From Bacillus sp. A301a_S52 (GTDB lineage: Bacteria > Bacillota > Bacilli > Bacillales > Salisediminibacteriaceae): a stretch of 64,000 nucleotides of DNA. The stretch lies in the NCBI GenBank assembly GCA_024701455.1, contig JABXYP010000001.1:810001-874000 (forward strand), read 5' to 3'. The position numbers and the translations under genes were made by a program. The notes under the pieces are model-generated. The model was not told the origin of the DNA, made no database searches, and saw only the letters and a program-made list of their open reading frames with translations. Below, piece by piece: positions 1 through 7,611 of this stretch; within the stretch, counting starts at the first letter, position 1; each line of letters opens with the position of its first letter.

Positions 1-159
1 TTAATTGATGATGGGCATATTTGGTTGGACGCATTAGCTAAGAGGAATTTAACAACTCACACGTATGATGATGCATTAGCGGAGAAATTGCTGCAAGATA
101 TCACTCACCTTTACTTACCAGAACTAACAATCTTATATGAAAAGCTATCAAAGGAATGA
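1..159 (+). CDS. HEPN-domain nucleotidyltransferase partner (HI0074 family), C-terminal part
   Basis: Only the last 52 codons are in the window, and the 5' end lies outside it. The visible part matches the C-terminus of the HI0074-type nucleotidyltransferase substrate-binding (HEPN) family: an IWLDALAKRNLTTHTYDD stretch near codons 7-24. The segment R15-NLTT-H20-T-Y22 fits the RX4-6HXY signature of HEPN toxins, where the Tyr is the residue modified by the partner enzyme in characterised HepT/MntA pairs. The stop codon is followed 6 bases later by the start of a minimal nucleotidyltransferase, so the two form a toxin-antitoxin-like operon. The family is well supported by motif and partner. Toxin activity is inferred. 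Confidence 0.8.
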   Translation, partial: LIDDGHIWLDALAKRNLTTHTYDDALAEKLLQDITHLYLPELTILYEKLSKE

Positions 160-165
160 TAAAAT

Positions 166-480
166 ATGTTTGGTTTAAGGGAAGAGGATATCCAATATAT
201 TAGAGAAGTACTTGCAAAATATACTGAAGTTGAAAAAGCAATCATTTTTGGTAGTCGTGCTTTAGGGAATTACAAAAAAGGTTCTGATGTTGACATTGCT
301 CTTGTTGGTAAGGATGTTAAGTCAATAAATATTACAGCTTTGGATAGTTTACTAAACGAAGAATCTCCCCTTCCTTATTTTTTCGATATCATACATTACG
401 ACAGCATATCCAATGAGAATCTTAAGGGACACATTGATATGGAAGGAAAAGAAGTGTTTCATAAAAACAGTAACCAATAA
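166..480 (+). CDS. Minimal nucleotidyltransferase (MNT), probable antitoxin of a HEPN/MNT pair
   Basis: This 104-residue protein has the MNT signature GS-R at residues 29-31 followed by GSDVDIAL at 39-46, with the metal-binding aspartates D41 and D43. Minimal nucleotidyltransferases of this kind transfer AMP to the HEPN partner; in HepT/MntA modules that silences the RNase. The length (about 100 residues) is typical. The ribosome site AAGGA lies at the end of the upstream HEPN gene, which indicates translation from one mRNA. The HI0073-type substrate-binding pair is the older name for this arrangement. The nucleotidyltransferase fold is clear; the antitoxin role is inferred from neighbourhood. 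Confidence 0.85.
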   Translation: MFGLREEDIQYIREVLAKYTEVEKAIIFGSRALGNYKKGSDVDIALVGKDVKSINITALDSLLNEESPLPYFFDIIHYDSISNENLKGHIDMEGKEVFHKNSNQ

Positions 481-762
481 ACGTTGAGTGTAAAAGAACC
501 CTATTGGTGGAGAGAATAAGGCTCGATTTTTACAGCATTATTGTAGGTGAACCAATGTCATCATACAAAATACACCTGAAAAACGACACATACATTGGTT
601 TTTCGCTACAGACGGACGCTTTTTCCGAGCGCTCGTCGCAACAAAAAATGGAGCGAGAAAATCTTTCGTATCATTGGATCTTCAGACTTCGCTTCATCCT
701 CTGGAGAATCACCATCTTTCACTGCAGCCCTTTTTTAAAACGACTATTTTTGATATAAATAT
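481..762. other. Intergenic stretch with repeat remnants
   Basis: No convincing gene is present. The open frame at 504-758 has no family resemblance and overlaps repeat DNA. The stretch holds one copy of a 39-bp dispersed sequence (548-586). It is followed by a degraded GGACGCTTTCCGAG-like motif near 614-630 that also follows the second copy near 25660. The region looks like decayed repeat DNA. Confidence 0.5.
548..586. repeat. 39-bp dispersed repeat, copy 1
   Basis: The sequence has the form tgaacYaatKtcat, about two variable bases, tacaaaatacac, Ytgaaaaacga. Two further copies lie at 25600-25638 and 62013-62052, each outside any gene. The copies match at most positions over 39-40 bases, too long for chance in an intergenic sample of this size. 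Confidence 0.7.
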
Positions 763-1041
763 TTACTGCTGTTCACTTATTCGTGTTGAAAATTCTATTG
801 TGACATTCATTAGAATGGACAATCTAAAAGGATAAATCATTTTCTTAGCATCTGTATTAGAAATAATCACATAACATACAGGGTAATCAATTAATACATC
901 ATTTAGATGTCATCCTACATATTCACGAGTACACTCGTGGATTGAAAAAATAGTTTCCCAATCCCTCTCAAAATCATAATCGCATTGTTGTCGATATAAT
1001 TTATATGAACCGAAACCTTCTTTCTCTTTTATTTCCCTCAT
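763..1041 (-). pseudogene. Small gene of unknown family interrupted by one in-frame TGA
   Basis: Reading leftward from ATG at 1041 gives 43 codons, then TGA at 912-910, then 48 more sense codons in the same frame up to TAA at 765-763. A good ribosome site (AAGGAGA, about 9 bases upstream, forward 1050-1060) precedes the start, so this was a real gene. The upstream part reads MREIKEKEGFGSYKLYRQQC and ends HECTREYVG; the downstream part resumes HLNDVLIDYPVCYVIIS. I do not recognise the family. With the TGA read through, the protein would be 92 residues. It most likely decayed by a nonsense mutation, possibly from TGG; a truncated 43-residue product is possible. Selenocysteine is unlikely because no SECIS-like structure or sel genes are visible. 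Confidence 0.55.
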
Positions 1042-1099
1042 ACTAAATACTCTCCTTAGTAAAACAAACCTTCAATGAAGTAGAGTTTTCGTTCCTTTC

Positions 1100-1120
1100 C
1101 TACTGATTGGACGTTTAGTT
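1100..1120. repeat. Half copy of the CACTGATTGG palindromic repeat family
   Basis: The bases ctactgattggacgtttagt match the right arm of the dispersed palindrome best seen at 55014-55063. Only one arm is recognisable here. Confidence 0.4.
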
Positions 1121-1305
1121 AATCAGGACAGTAGCGTCCGTTAGCTCTTACCTTAAGAGATTTAGCAAACCCCTCTCTATTTTGATTATCTGTGATAAGC
1201 GAAAAAATAGCTAGAGAAAGAGCACACATGTGGATGAATGGCTTGATGAAGCCCCATGCTGTGCTTTTTTCAAGGCTTCTTTTCATAACTTAGGAGGTTA
1301 TGGAT

Positions 1306-1427
1306 ATGGTACAAATAAAAAGTATAGCGTGGAAAAGGATATAAAAATTGATTACGAAAGTGACTATGGGATTCAAACACTAAGAGCCGTAGAAAATGTA
1401 CCGATTAGCGCATTGATAAGGAGCTGA
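1306..1427 (+). pseudogene. Remnant of the N-terminus of aspartate ammonia-lyase
   Basis: A 40-codon stretch encodes YSVEKD followed by DYGIQTLRAVENVPIS. This closely resembles the start of AspA/AnsB aspartate ammonia-lyases, which have a YRVEKD segment and a YYGIQTLRASENFPIT segment. The frame closes at 1425-1427 and the following bases no longer encode the family. A ribosome site (GGAGG near 1292) precedes an ATG in a different frame, so there is also a shift near the start, and six or so residues between the two motifs are missing. The rest of the 470-residue enzyme is absent. This is a relic, not a working gene. Confidence 0.55.
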
Positions 1428-1691
1428 TTCGTAAAGAACACTCTTGCCTCTGAGGCCACAGTTGAATGAACCTGTTCGCATATCCAGTTTTCTAGACTCT
1501 ACCAAACTGATGCAGTTTGATGAATGGTGTCTGGGGAGCTGTATTGTTTTGGGAAACAAATCTGTGCGATGCAGTAGATACATATACATTCAAAAACTAG
1601 ATTTATTCTCCAGCACTATAAAAGGCCATAACTCAATTTAATGTAAATAATATAGAATTATTGTAAAAATCATATTACTTTCTATAGAGCA
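1428..1691. other. Non-coding stretch after the aspA remnant
   Basis: Open frames at 1444-1641 (plus) and 1380-1589 (minus) show no recognisable domain, no convincing ribosome site and no link to a neighbour. I see no RNA gene. The right part leads into the promoter of the N-glycan locus. Confidence 0.4.
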
Positions 1692-1720
1692 TTGACTTGA
1701 TTTTTAATTCCAACAATGAT
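1692..1720 (+). promoter_or_regulatory. Candidate sigma-A promoter of the N-glycan locus
   Basis: TTGACT at 1692-1697 and AATGAT at 1715-1720 are separated by 17 bases. The palindrome and cre site just downstream would cover the first transcribed bases. Confidence 0.45.
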
Positions 1721-1740
1721 TGATAAAGAGAGCTTTCTTG

Positions 1741-1756
1741 TTTAACGGGCGTTAAA
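1741..1756. promoter_or_regulatory. 16-bp perfect palindrome, candidate operator
   Basis: TTTAACGGGCGTTAAA has two perfect 7-base arms around GG. It lies just downstream of the candidate promoter and one base before a cre site, a usual place for a repressor site. No repressor gene of LacI or GntR type is in this locus, so the regulator is unknown. Confidence 0.4.
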
Positions 1757-1757
1757 A

Positions 1758-1771
1758 TGTAAGCGCTTTTA
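1758..1771 (+). promoter_or_regulatory. cre site (CcpA), upstream of the GH85 gene
   Basis: TGTAAGCGCTTTTA fits the cre consensus TGWAARCGYTWNCW except at position 13. It lies downstream of the promoter, so CcpA would repress the locus when better sugars are present. Confidence 0.6.
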
Positions 1772-1800
1772 TTTTGTGTGGGGTTAACTTAAGGAGGTGA

Positions 1801-1863
1801 ATGAAGGTTAGAAGGCTGATACGTCAAACTTATTTTTTACTAAATCTAGGAGGGATATTATGA
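1801..1863 (+). CDS. Possible 20-residue leader peptide coupled to the GH85 gene
   Basis: A full-length Shine-Dalgarno sequence AAGGAGGTGA (1791-1800) directly abuts ATG at 1801. The frame runs 20 codons (MKVRRLIRQTYFLLNLGGIL) and its TGA overlaps the GH85 start as ATGA. The GH85 gene has its own AGGAGG, so coupling is not required. The gap of 3 bases from GGAGG to ATG is shorter than ideal. It could be a leader peptide tuning expression or a chance frame. Confidence 0.3.
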   Translation: MKVRRLIRQTYFLLNLGGIL

Positions 1864-4517
1864 GACTGAAAGGTTATTTTTTATTAACTTCACTTATAAT
1901 TTTGTTTTCTTTCTTACTTCCAGAAGACACATTAGCTCAACCTGAATCTTCTTACTGGTACCCGGACCAGTTATTAGAGTGGAGTCCGGAGGCCGATCCC
2001 CATTCTAAATACAATCGTAGTACGGTCCCGCTAGCTGAGAGAGAAGTGTTGTTTTCTGTTAATGAAACACAGCAAACAGATGCAAAGCTAGTAGCACTGT
2101 CTGCACTAAATCCTAATACGAGTGGCGTTCCTTCGCAAGGGGATAATAAATTTTTTGCTAACACGTTCAGTTACTGGCAGTACGTTGATTTAATGGTCTA
2201 TTGGGCAGGCTCCGCAGGAGAGGGAATTATTACTCCCCCAAGTGCAGATGTTATTGATGCCTCCCACCGAAATGGGGTACCAATTTTGGGAAACGTCTTT
2301 TTCCCACCACGCGTATACGGTGGACAAGAGGAATGGGTGGAGCAAATGTTGGTTCAACGAGAGGATGGCTCATTCCCTGCTGCGGATAAATTGTTGGAAG
2401 TAGCGGATTACTATGGATTTGATGGATGGTTTATCAATCAGGAAACAGAAGGTGGAACTCCCGAGACAGCAGTGAAGATGCAAGAATTTCTCATTTATTT
2501 ACAAAAAAACAAACCAGAAGAAATGCATGTTATGTGGTATGATTCGATGATTTCCTCTGGGGAAATTCGCTGGCAAAACTATTTAAACGACAATAACAAA
2601 ATGTTTTTACAAGAGGGAGATACTAAAGTTGCGGATAGTATGTTCCTAAATTTCTGGTGGTGGAATAGCAGTCAGAAGAGTTCTCACGATAAGGCATTGG
2701 AATTGGGGCGAAATCCATATGACTTGTACTCAGGTATTGATGTAGAGGGGGATGGGCTGAATACGTATGTAAACTGGGCTAACCTATTTCCAGAGGGGGA
2801 CTCAGCTTATACATCATTAGGAATATACAGACCAGACTGGGCATTTAAAGCAGCAGGTAACATACAAGAATTCTATGTGAAGGAACAGGCGTTTTGGGTA
2901 GGACAAGTAGGTGATCCTACGAAAACTGAGGACAATCCAGATAGTTGGAAAGGAATGGCCCATTATTTCACTGAAACGACGGCTATTCACGAAAAGCCGT
3001 TTGTGACACATTTTAATACAGGGAGTGGGCAATTTTTTGCTGTAGAAGGAGCAGTGAAATCAGATCAATCGTGGAATAATCGAAGCTTACAGGATGTTCT
3101 TCCCACATGGCGTTGGATTCGCGAAAGTGATGGTGAAGCAATGTCAGTCGATTTTGATTGGGAAGAAGCTTATTTCGGGGGAAGCTCCTTAAAAGTGTAT
3201 GGAGAGTTATCGCCTGAAAATGCAACTCATATAAAATTATATAAAATGAATTTAGAAGTTGATAAAGATACTGAGATTTTAATTACCTATAAAGCTTCAA
3301 CTAAGAAACCAAATATGAAAGTAGGGATAAGTCTTGAGGGAGAGGAGGATAAGTTTGAATTCTTCGATCTTCGTAAGAAAAGCCATAATGACTGGGTGAC
3401 AGAACGGATTAAATTAAAGAAATTTGATGGGGAGACGATTGCTAGCTTATCCTTATTTTTCGATAGTGCCGACGTAATCTTAGACTATCAGCTTAATGTT
3501 GGAGAACTAAAGATGACTAGTAAAAATCAAGAGAAGATCGTCCCTGCACCCCCAAAAAATTTTGATGTAAGCACAACGTTTACTGAAGGGCTATATGCAG
3601 ACATTGCTTTGTCTTGGGAAGGTGGTGGAGAAGTACGTCATTATGAAGTTTACCGATATTTGGAGAATGGTGAAAAAGTGTTTTTAGGGGCAACTCCTAA
3701 TAATGTGCTATTTGTTCCGGACTTAAGAAGAAATGGAAATGAAACTTCAACGGGCATTGAAGTAGTTGCTGTCAGCAAAGATTTCACTAGAAGTGCAGGA
3801 ATAACTGAGGTGTATGAATGGCCGGCGTTCCCAAAACCAAAGGCTGATTTTACGGTGAGTCGAACTTTTATCGCACCTGGCGATGAAATTCAATTCTTTA
3901 ATCAATCATCAGAAGCTACAGAGGAAGTAGAGTGGTTCTTTGAAGGAGCAACACCTTCCACAAGTGAGGAACAGAATCCAACGGTCATTTATGAAGAGGA
4001 GGGAACGTACAGCGTTCGCTTATATGCAAGAAATAGTGAAGGAGAAGATACAATTTTAAAGGAAAACTTTATCACTATTTCAAAGGATGCCAGTGATGTT
4101 AGAAACCTCTCTTTGCATCAGGAGGCTACAGCAAGTGGGCAATGTGCTCCAAATGAGGGCCCAAGTTACGCGGTAGATGGAAAAGTTTCGGGCAACAGTA
4201 AATGGTGTGCGATAGGGCTGAATCATTGGCTCATGGTGGATCTTGGTGATGTTTATCAGTTATCACAATTTGTCATTAAGCATGCTGAAGCTGGAGGAGA
4301 ACCTACCGCATTCAATACTAAAGCATTTACGATCGAAACGAGTGTAGATGGAGAGGTTTGGGAAGATACAGTATCTGTAACAAACAATATATCAGGGGTG
4401 AGCGAACATTCGGTTCCATTAACGAAAGCTAGATATGTCCGCCTAACGGTTCACCAACCGACACAAGGTGGCGATCAGGCAGCAAGAATATATGAGTTTG
4501 AAACATACGGCTTTTAG
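1860..4517 (+). CDS. Secreted endo-beta-N-acetylglucosaminidase, GH85
   Basis: The enzyme cuts the chitobiose core of N-linked glycans, leaving one GlcNAc on the protein and releasing an oligosaccharide ending in GlcNAc. The order is: signal peptide (about 1-27), GH85 catalytic domain (about 30-400), a galactose-binding-like beta domain (about 410-560), an FN3-like domain (about 570-660), a PKD domain (about 665-745) and a C-terminal F5/8 type C (CBM32-like) domain (about 750-885). The catalytic pair of the family, N-x-E, is N193 and E195 in GWFINQETEG. There is no lipobox or sortase motif, so it is released or held by its binding domains. The start has AGGAGG 6 bases upstream. It is followed by a terminator, so it is probably transcribed separately from the cytoplasmic enzymes downstream. 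Confidence 0.93.
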   Translation: MRLKGYFLLTSLIILFSFLLPEDTLAQPESSYWYPDQLLEWSPEADPHSKYNRSTVPLAEREVLFSVNETQQTDAKLVALSALNPNTSGVPSQGDNKFFANTFSYWQYVDLMVYWAGSAGEGIITPPSADVIDASHRNGVPILGNVFFPPRVYGGQEEWVEQMLVQREDGSFPAADKLLEVADYYGFDGWFINQETEGGTPETAVKMQEFLIYLQKNKPEEMHVMWYDSMISSGEIRWQNYLNDNNKMFLQEGDTKVADSMFLNFWWWNSSQKSSHDKALELGRNPYDLYSGIDVEGDGLNTYVNWANLFPEGDSAYTSLGIYRPDWAFKAAGNIQEFYVKEQAFWVGQVGDPTKTEDNPDSWKGMAHYFTETTAIHEKPFVTHFNTGSGQFFAVEGAVKSDQSWNNRSLQDVLPTWRWIRESDGEAMSVDFDWEEAYFGGSSLKVYGELSPENATHIKLYKMNLEVDKDTEILITYKASTKKPNMKVGISLEGEEDKFEFFDLRKKSHNDWVTERIKLKKFDGETIASLSLFFDSADVILDYQLNVGELKMTSKNQEKIVPAPPKNFDVSTTFTEGLYADIALSWEGGGEVRHYEVYRYLENGEKVFLGATPNNVLFVPDLRRNGNETSTGIEVVAVSKDFTRSAGITEVYEWPAFPKPKADFTVSRTFIAPGDEIQFFNQSSEATEEVEWFFEGATPSTSEEQNPTVIYEEEGTYSVRLYARNSEGEDTILKENFITISKDASDVRNLSLHQEATASGQCAPNEGPSYAVDGKVSGNSKWCAIGLNHWLMVDLGDVYQLSQFVIKHAEAGGEPTAFNTKAFTIETSVDGEVWEDTVSVTNNISGVSEHSVPLTKARYVRLTVHQPTQGGDQAARIYEFETYGF

Positions 4518-4597
4518 CTAAGATCCCCGTCAAAATGTTTAATAATCACCAACTAGAAATAATTTAATGTCTATTTTAAAGTTTTTCTGCGTTTATT

Positions 4598-4640
4598 AAA
4601 GGACTTAGATGAAATATATTCAAAGTCCTTTTTTTTCTTT
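4598..4640 (+). terminator. Intrinsic terminator after the GH85 gene
   Basis: AAAGGACTT and AAGTCCTTT form a stem followed by a run of eight T. It separates the secreted enzyme from the following operon. Confidence 0.75.
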
Positions 4641-4652
4641 ATATGATAAGTG

Positions 4653-4666
4653 TGTAAGCGATTTCT
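4653..4666 (+). promoter_or_regulatory. cre site upstream of the GH1 gene
   Basis: TGTAAGCGATTTCT matches the cre consensus except for A at position 9. It lies just before the ribosome site of the GH1 gene, so the second transcript also appears to be under CcpA. Confidence 0.55.
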
Positions 4667-4689
4667 TTCGAGGGAGGGGTTAATGATAA

Positions 4690-6072
4690 ATGAACAATAG
4701 ATTTCCAGAGGGCTTTTTGTGGGGGGCAGCTGCCTCGAGTCCACAATTAGAAGGTGAAGGAAGTAGACATGGAAAAGGGAAAACAGTTTGGGATTACTGG
4801 TTTGAGGTGGAGCCTGAAAGATTCTATCAACGGATTGGACCAGACACGACTTCAAGCTTTTACAACCAATATAAAGAAGATATTTTATCGATGAAAGCCA
4901 TCGGCTTTAATTCATTTCGAACGTCGATCTCATGGGCGAGGTTACTACCGAATGGTACAACAATCAACCCCGCAGCGGTAACTTTTTATCGGGATGTATT
5001 CAGTAGATTAAGAGATAACGGGATCAAGCCTATCATCAATTTATATCACTTCGATATGCCGTATCGCCTGCATTTGAAAGGAGGGTGGGAAAATAAGGGG
5101 ATCGTAGATGACTTTACACATTACGCCAAAGTGGCATTTGAAACGTTCGGCGATCTGGCAGATACATGGACAACTTTTAATGAACCGATTGTACCGGTTG
5201 AAATGGGTTACTTAAATGATAAGCACCTTCCTGGTGTTTATGATATAAAGCGGGCAGTTCATGCCGCCTATTTCACCTTACTAGCCCATGTGAAGGCAGT
5301 CAGTGCTTTTCGAAAGTCTGGTCTTAGTGGTGAGATAGGAATCATTTTAAATTTAACACCAAGTTATTCAAAGAGTGATCAGCCCGAGGACAAGAAAGCT
5401 GCGAAATGGGCCGATATCCTCTTTAATCGAAGCTTCTTGGATCCGGTGGTGTTAGGGCGATACCCATTGGAAATGACAGAGTTTTTAGAGAAGGAAGCAA
5501 TTGATGATCCCTATACAGATGAGGATTTAGATGTGATTAAGGGCAATACTATTGATTTTTTAGGAGTGAATTATTACCAGCCCAGGCGAGTGCAGGCTGG
5601 GAAGGATAAAGGAACAGAGAGCGGATTAGACAAGTATTTTAAGCCATATCAATGGCCGGAGGCAAAGATCAATCCCCATCGGGGCTGGGAGATCTATGAG
5701 AAGGGATTGTATGATATTGCATTAAACATTCGAGATAACTACAGGAATATTCCATGGTATGTAGCTGAAAATGGTATTGGGGTGGAAGGTGAAGAGGCCT
5801 TTTTGGACGAGGTAGGGGAAGTCCAGGATGACTATCGTATAACCTTCATGGAAGATCATCTCCGTTGGCTTCAGAAAGGGATAGTAGAAGGTTCCAACTG
5901 TTTTGGTTACCATGTATGGACATTTCTCGATAATTGGTCTTGGCTTAATGAATATAAGAATAGGTATGGATTGCTTCGACTCGATTTAGAGACACAAACT
6001 CGAAAAAAGAAAAAGAGTGCTTATTGGTTTAAACAAGTAGCAGAAAAAAATCAGCTTCCTGAAAAGTGGTGA
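4690..6072 (+). CDS. Cytoplasmic GH1 beta-glycosidase of the N-glycan locus
   Basis: The 460-residue length and motifs are those of GH1: acid/base E165 in TFNEP and nucleophile E360 in AENGIG. There is no signal peptide. Near the C-terminus, DNWSWLNEYKNRYG (from D414) resembles the phosphate-binding loop of 6-phospho-beta-galactosidases. S417 and Y426 are kept, but the lysine between them is N424. In this setting the missing activity is cleavage of Man-beta-1,4-GlcNAc, left after alpha-mannose removal, so a beta-mannosidase or phospho-beta-mannosidase role is plausible. Beta-glucosidase or 6-phospho-beta-glycosidase are alternatives. The ROK kinase start overlaps or abuts its end, so the two are co-translated. 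Family certain, substrate inferred. Confidence 0.9.
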   Translation: MNNRFPEGFLWGAAASSPQLEGEGSRHGKGKTVWDYWFEVEPERFYQRIGPDTTSSFYNQYKEDILSMKAIGFNSFRTSISWARLLPNGTTINPAAVTFYRDVFSRLRDNGIKPIINLYHFDMPYRLHLKGGWENKGIVDDFTHYAKVAFETFGDLADTWTTFNEPIVPVEMGYLNDKHLPGVYDIKRAVHAAYFTLLAHVKAVSAFRKSGLSGEIGIILNLTPSYSKSDQPEDKKAAKWADILFNRSFLDPVVLGRYPLEMTEFLEKEAIDDPYTDEDLDVIKGNTIDFLGVNYYQPRRVQAGKDKGTESGLDKYFKPYQWPEAKINPHRGWEIYEKGLYDIALNIRDNYRNIPWYVAENGIGVEGEEAFLDEVGEVQDDYRITFMEDHLRWLQKGIVEGSNCFGYHVWTFLDNWSWLNEYKNRYGLLRLDLETQTRKKKKSAYWFKQVAEKNQLPEKW

Positions 6073-6077
6073 GAGAT

Positions 6078-6980
6078 ATGGTCGGCTTATTGACAGTAGA
6101 CATCGGTGGTACGTTTACAAAAATTGGTTTCGTTTCGATGGATGGGGAGTTAACGGATAGACAAGAGTACCCCACTCCTGAAACATTAAGTCAATTTCAC
6201 TCCATGGTAGATTCTTATTTCACCCACCAAAAAAAACGTCCAACAATTCAGGGGATAGCCATCAGCAGTCCAGGAAGTGTATCAGAATCAGGAGAGATAG
6301 ACGGACACAGTGCCGTTTCTTTCTTGCATGAGGGGAATTTTCGGGAGAGGGTAGAGGACTATTTTCAGCTTCCTACCACAGTAGAAAATGATTCAAATTG
6401 TGTCGCCCTTGGGGAGATGTGGAATGGGGCAGCGAAAAGGGTGAGCACCTTTGTCTGTATCGTTTGTGGGACGGGAATTGGAGGGAGCATTGTCATTAAT
6501 GGAAAACTTCATAAAGGAGCCAATTTACATGGTGGAGAATTTGGATATGTTCCTGTTTCGAACACTAGTGAGAAATTCCACACTTGGAGTGAGATCGGCT
6601 CAGCTTCTGCTCTTACGAGAAGATTAAGGCAGACAGCTCCCTACTATGAGAATTGGACGGGACCGCTTGTATTTGAACACGCTGAAGATCATGAACAGGC
6701 GAAGGAATCAATCAATATCTTTTTTCGAACATTGGCTACTGGGGTGTTTACGATTCAGTATATGATTGATCCGGATGAAATAATCATCGGAGGTGGAATT
6801 ACCCGCCAAGCATGTTTTATGGGGGAATTAACTGCCCACCTTGATGTTTTGTTTGATGCGAAGCCATTTGCAAAAGTACGGCCGAAAGTGACACTTTGTC
6901 ATCACTTGGATAAAGCACAGTTATTTGGCGCTGCGTATGTTTGGATGGAGAAGTACGGAAGAGGTGATCGAGATGTTTAA
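6078..6980 (+). CDS. ROK-family sugar kinase
   Basis: The N-terminal ATP-binding motif TVDIGGTFTKIGF and the central CGTGIGGSIVINGKL...GANLHGGEFGY block identify a ROK kinase of about 300 residues. The usual zinc site (a CxCGxxGCxE block after GEFGH) is missing: here the stretch continues VPVSNTSEKFHTWSEIGSASA, so this is a zinc-free branch. In this locus it probably phosphorylates a sugar released inside the cell, such as mannose, GlcNAc or Man-GlcNAc. I chose ATG 6078, preceded by GGTGAGA, over GTG 6066, which overlaps the GH1 stop and has no ribosome site. A GTG start would add four residues. Confidence 0.85.
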   Translation: MVGLLTVDIGGTFTKIGFVSMDGELTDRQEYPTPETLSQFHSMVDSYFTHQKKRPTIQGIAISSPGSVSESGEIDGHSAVSFLHEGNFRERVEDYFQLPTTVENDSNCVALGEMWNGAAKRVSTFVCIVCGTGIGGSIVINGKLHKGANLHGGEFGYVPVSNTSEKFHTWSEIGSASALTRRLRQTAPYYENWTGPLVFEHAEDHEQAKESINIFFRTLATGVFTIQYMIDPDEIIIGGGITRQACFMGELTAHLDVLFDAKPFAKVRPKVTLCHHLDKAQLFGAAYVWMEKYGRGDRDV

Positions 6981-7611
6981 TCATATAGGAAGTTTCTTCA
7001 CCGAAGCTAGTTTTTGGATATGGAGAATGATGCAATTAAATTGGCTATGGTTAAGTCATATTTTACTAGGTGGTGTTGTGTTAGGAGTGTTCCCGGCAAC
7101 TGCGGCTATGTTTGCTATAACAAGAAAATGGCTCCAGGGAGAACTGGACCAGCCAATGTATAGAGAATACCATCAGTATTATCGACAAAATTTCTGGAAG
7201 GTCAATGGATTAGGATGGGTTTATTTAGTAATAGGAACATTTCTTCTGTATGACCTTTATCTGGTGACTCAAATCAACGGCATGTTTGCTTTATTGAGCA
7301 GTATGTTACTAATAATATTGTCACTGGTTTATTTGTTCTCTTTCTTTTACTTGTTTTCTTACTACGTTCATTTTAACCAAACATTTAAAAACTATTTAAT
7401 ACAACCATTTATCATCACACTACTAAGCTTTAAGCAAAATATACTAATTGCCATCGGTTTAACTTTAGTAGGTTATTTAATCTATCACATACCAGGGTTA
7501 ATCCTGTTTACTCTTGGAGTCATGCCATCCTATTGGGTGATGAAAGTCTCTTTAAATCGTTTTCGTGAGATACAGAATCAACCTGAATCTATTGTTGGAG
7601 GGACGACATGA
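6973..7611 (+). CDS. DUF624 (YesL-type) membrane protein
   Basis: A 212-residue membrane protein with about five hydrophobic segments and the YesL pattern near the start (MMQLNWLWLSHILLGGVVLGVFPATAAMFAI). DUF624 proteins accompany YesMN two-component systems and Lpl-type sugar ABC importers in Bacillaceae. Their role is unknown, but an accessory part in transport or sensing fits. The start ATG 6973 has GAGGTGA upstream and overlaps the ROK gene by 8 bases; the stop overlaps the GH38 start as ATGA, so translation is coupled on both sides. Confidence 0.85.
   Translation: MFNHIGSFFTEASFWIWRMMQLNWLWLSHILLGGVVLGVFPATAAMFAITRKWLQGELDQPMYREYHQYYRQNFWKVNGLGWVYLVIGTFLLYDLYLVTQINGMFALLSSMLLIILSLVYLFSFFYLFSYYVHFNQTFKNYLIQPFIITLLSFKQNILIAIGLTLVGYLIYHIPGLILFTLGVMPSYWVMKVSLNRFREIQNQPESIVGGTT

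Noticed and set aside
504-758. 84-codon open frame on the plus strand
   Set aside because: No domain, it runs through the 39-bp repeat and a repeat-like motif, and its start has no good ribosome site.
910-912. In-frame TGA as a selenocysteine codon
   Set aside because: No SECIS-like hairpin is evident after it, no sel genes are in the window, and the protein context is not a redox motif.
1444-1641. Open frames on both strands after the aspA relic
   Set aside because: No family resemblance, and no neighbour or ribosome site to support them.
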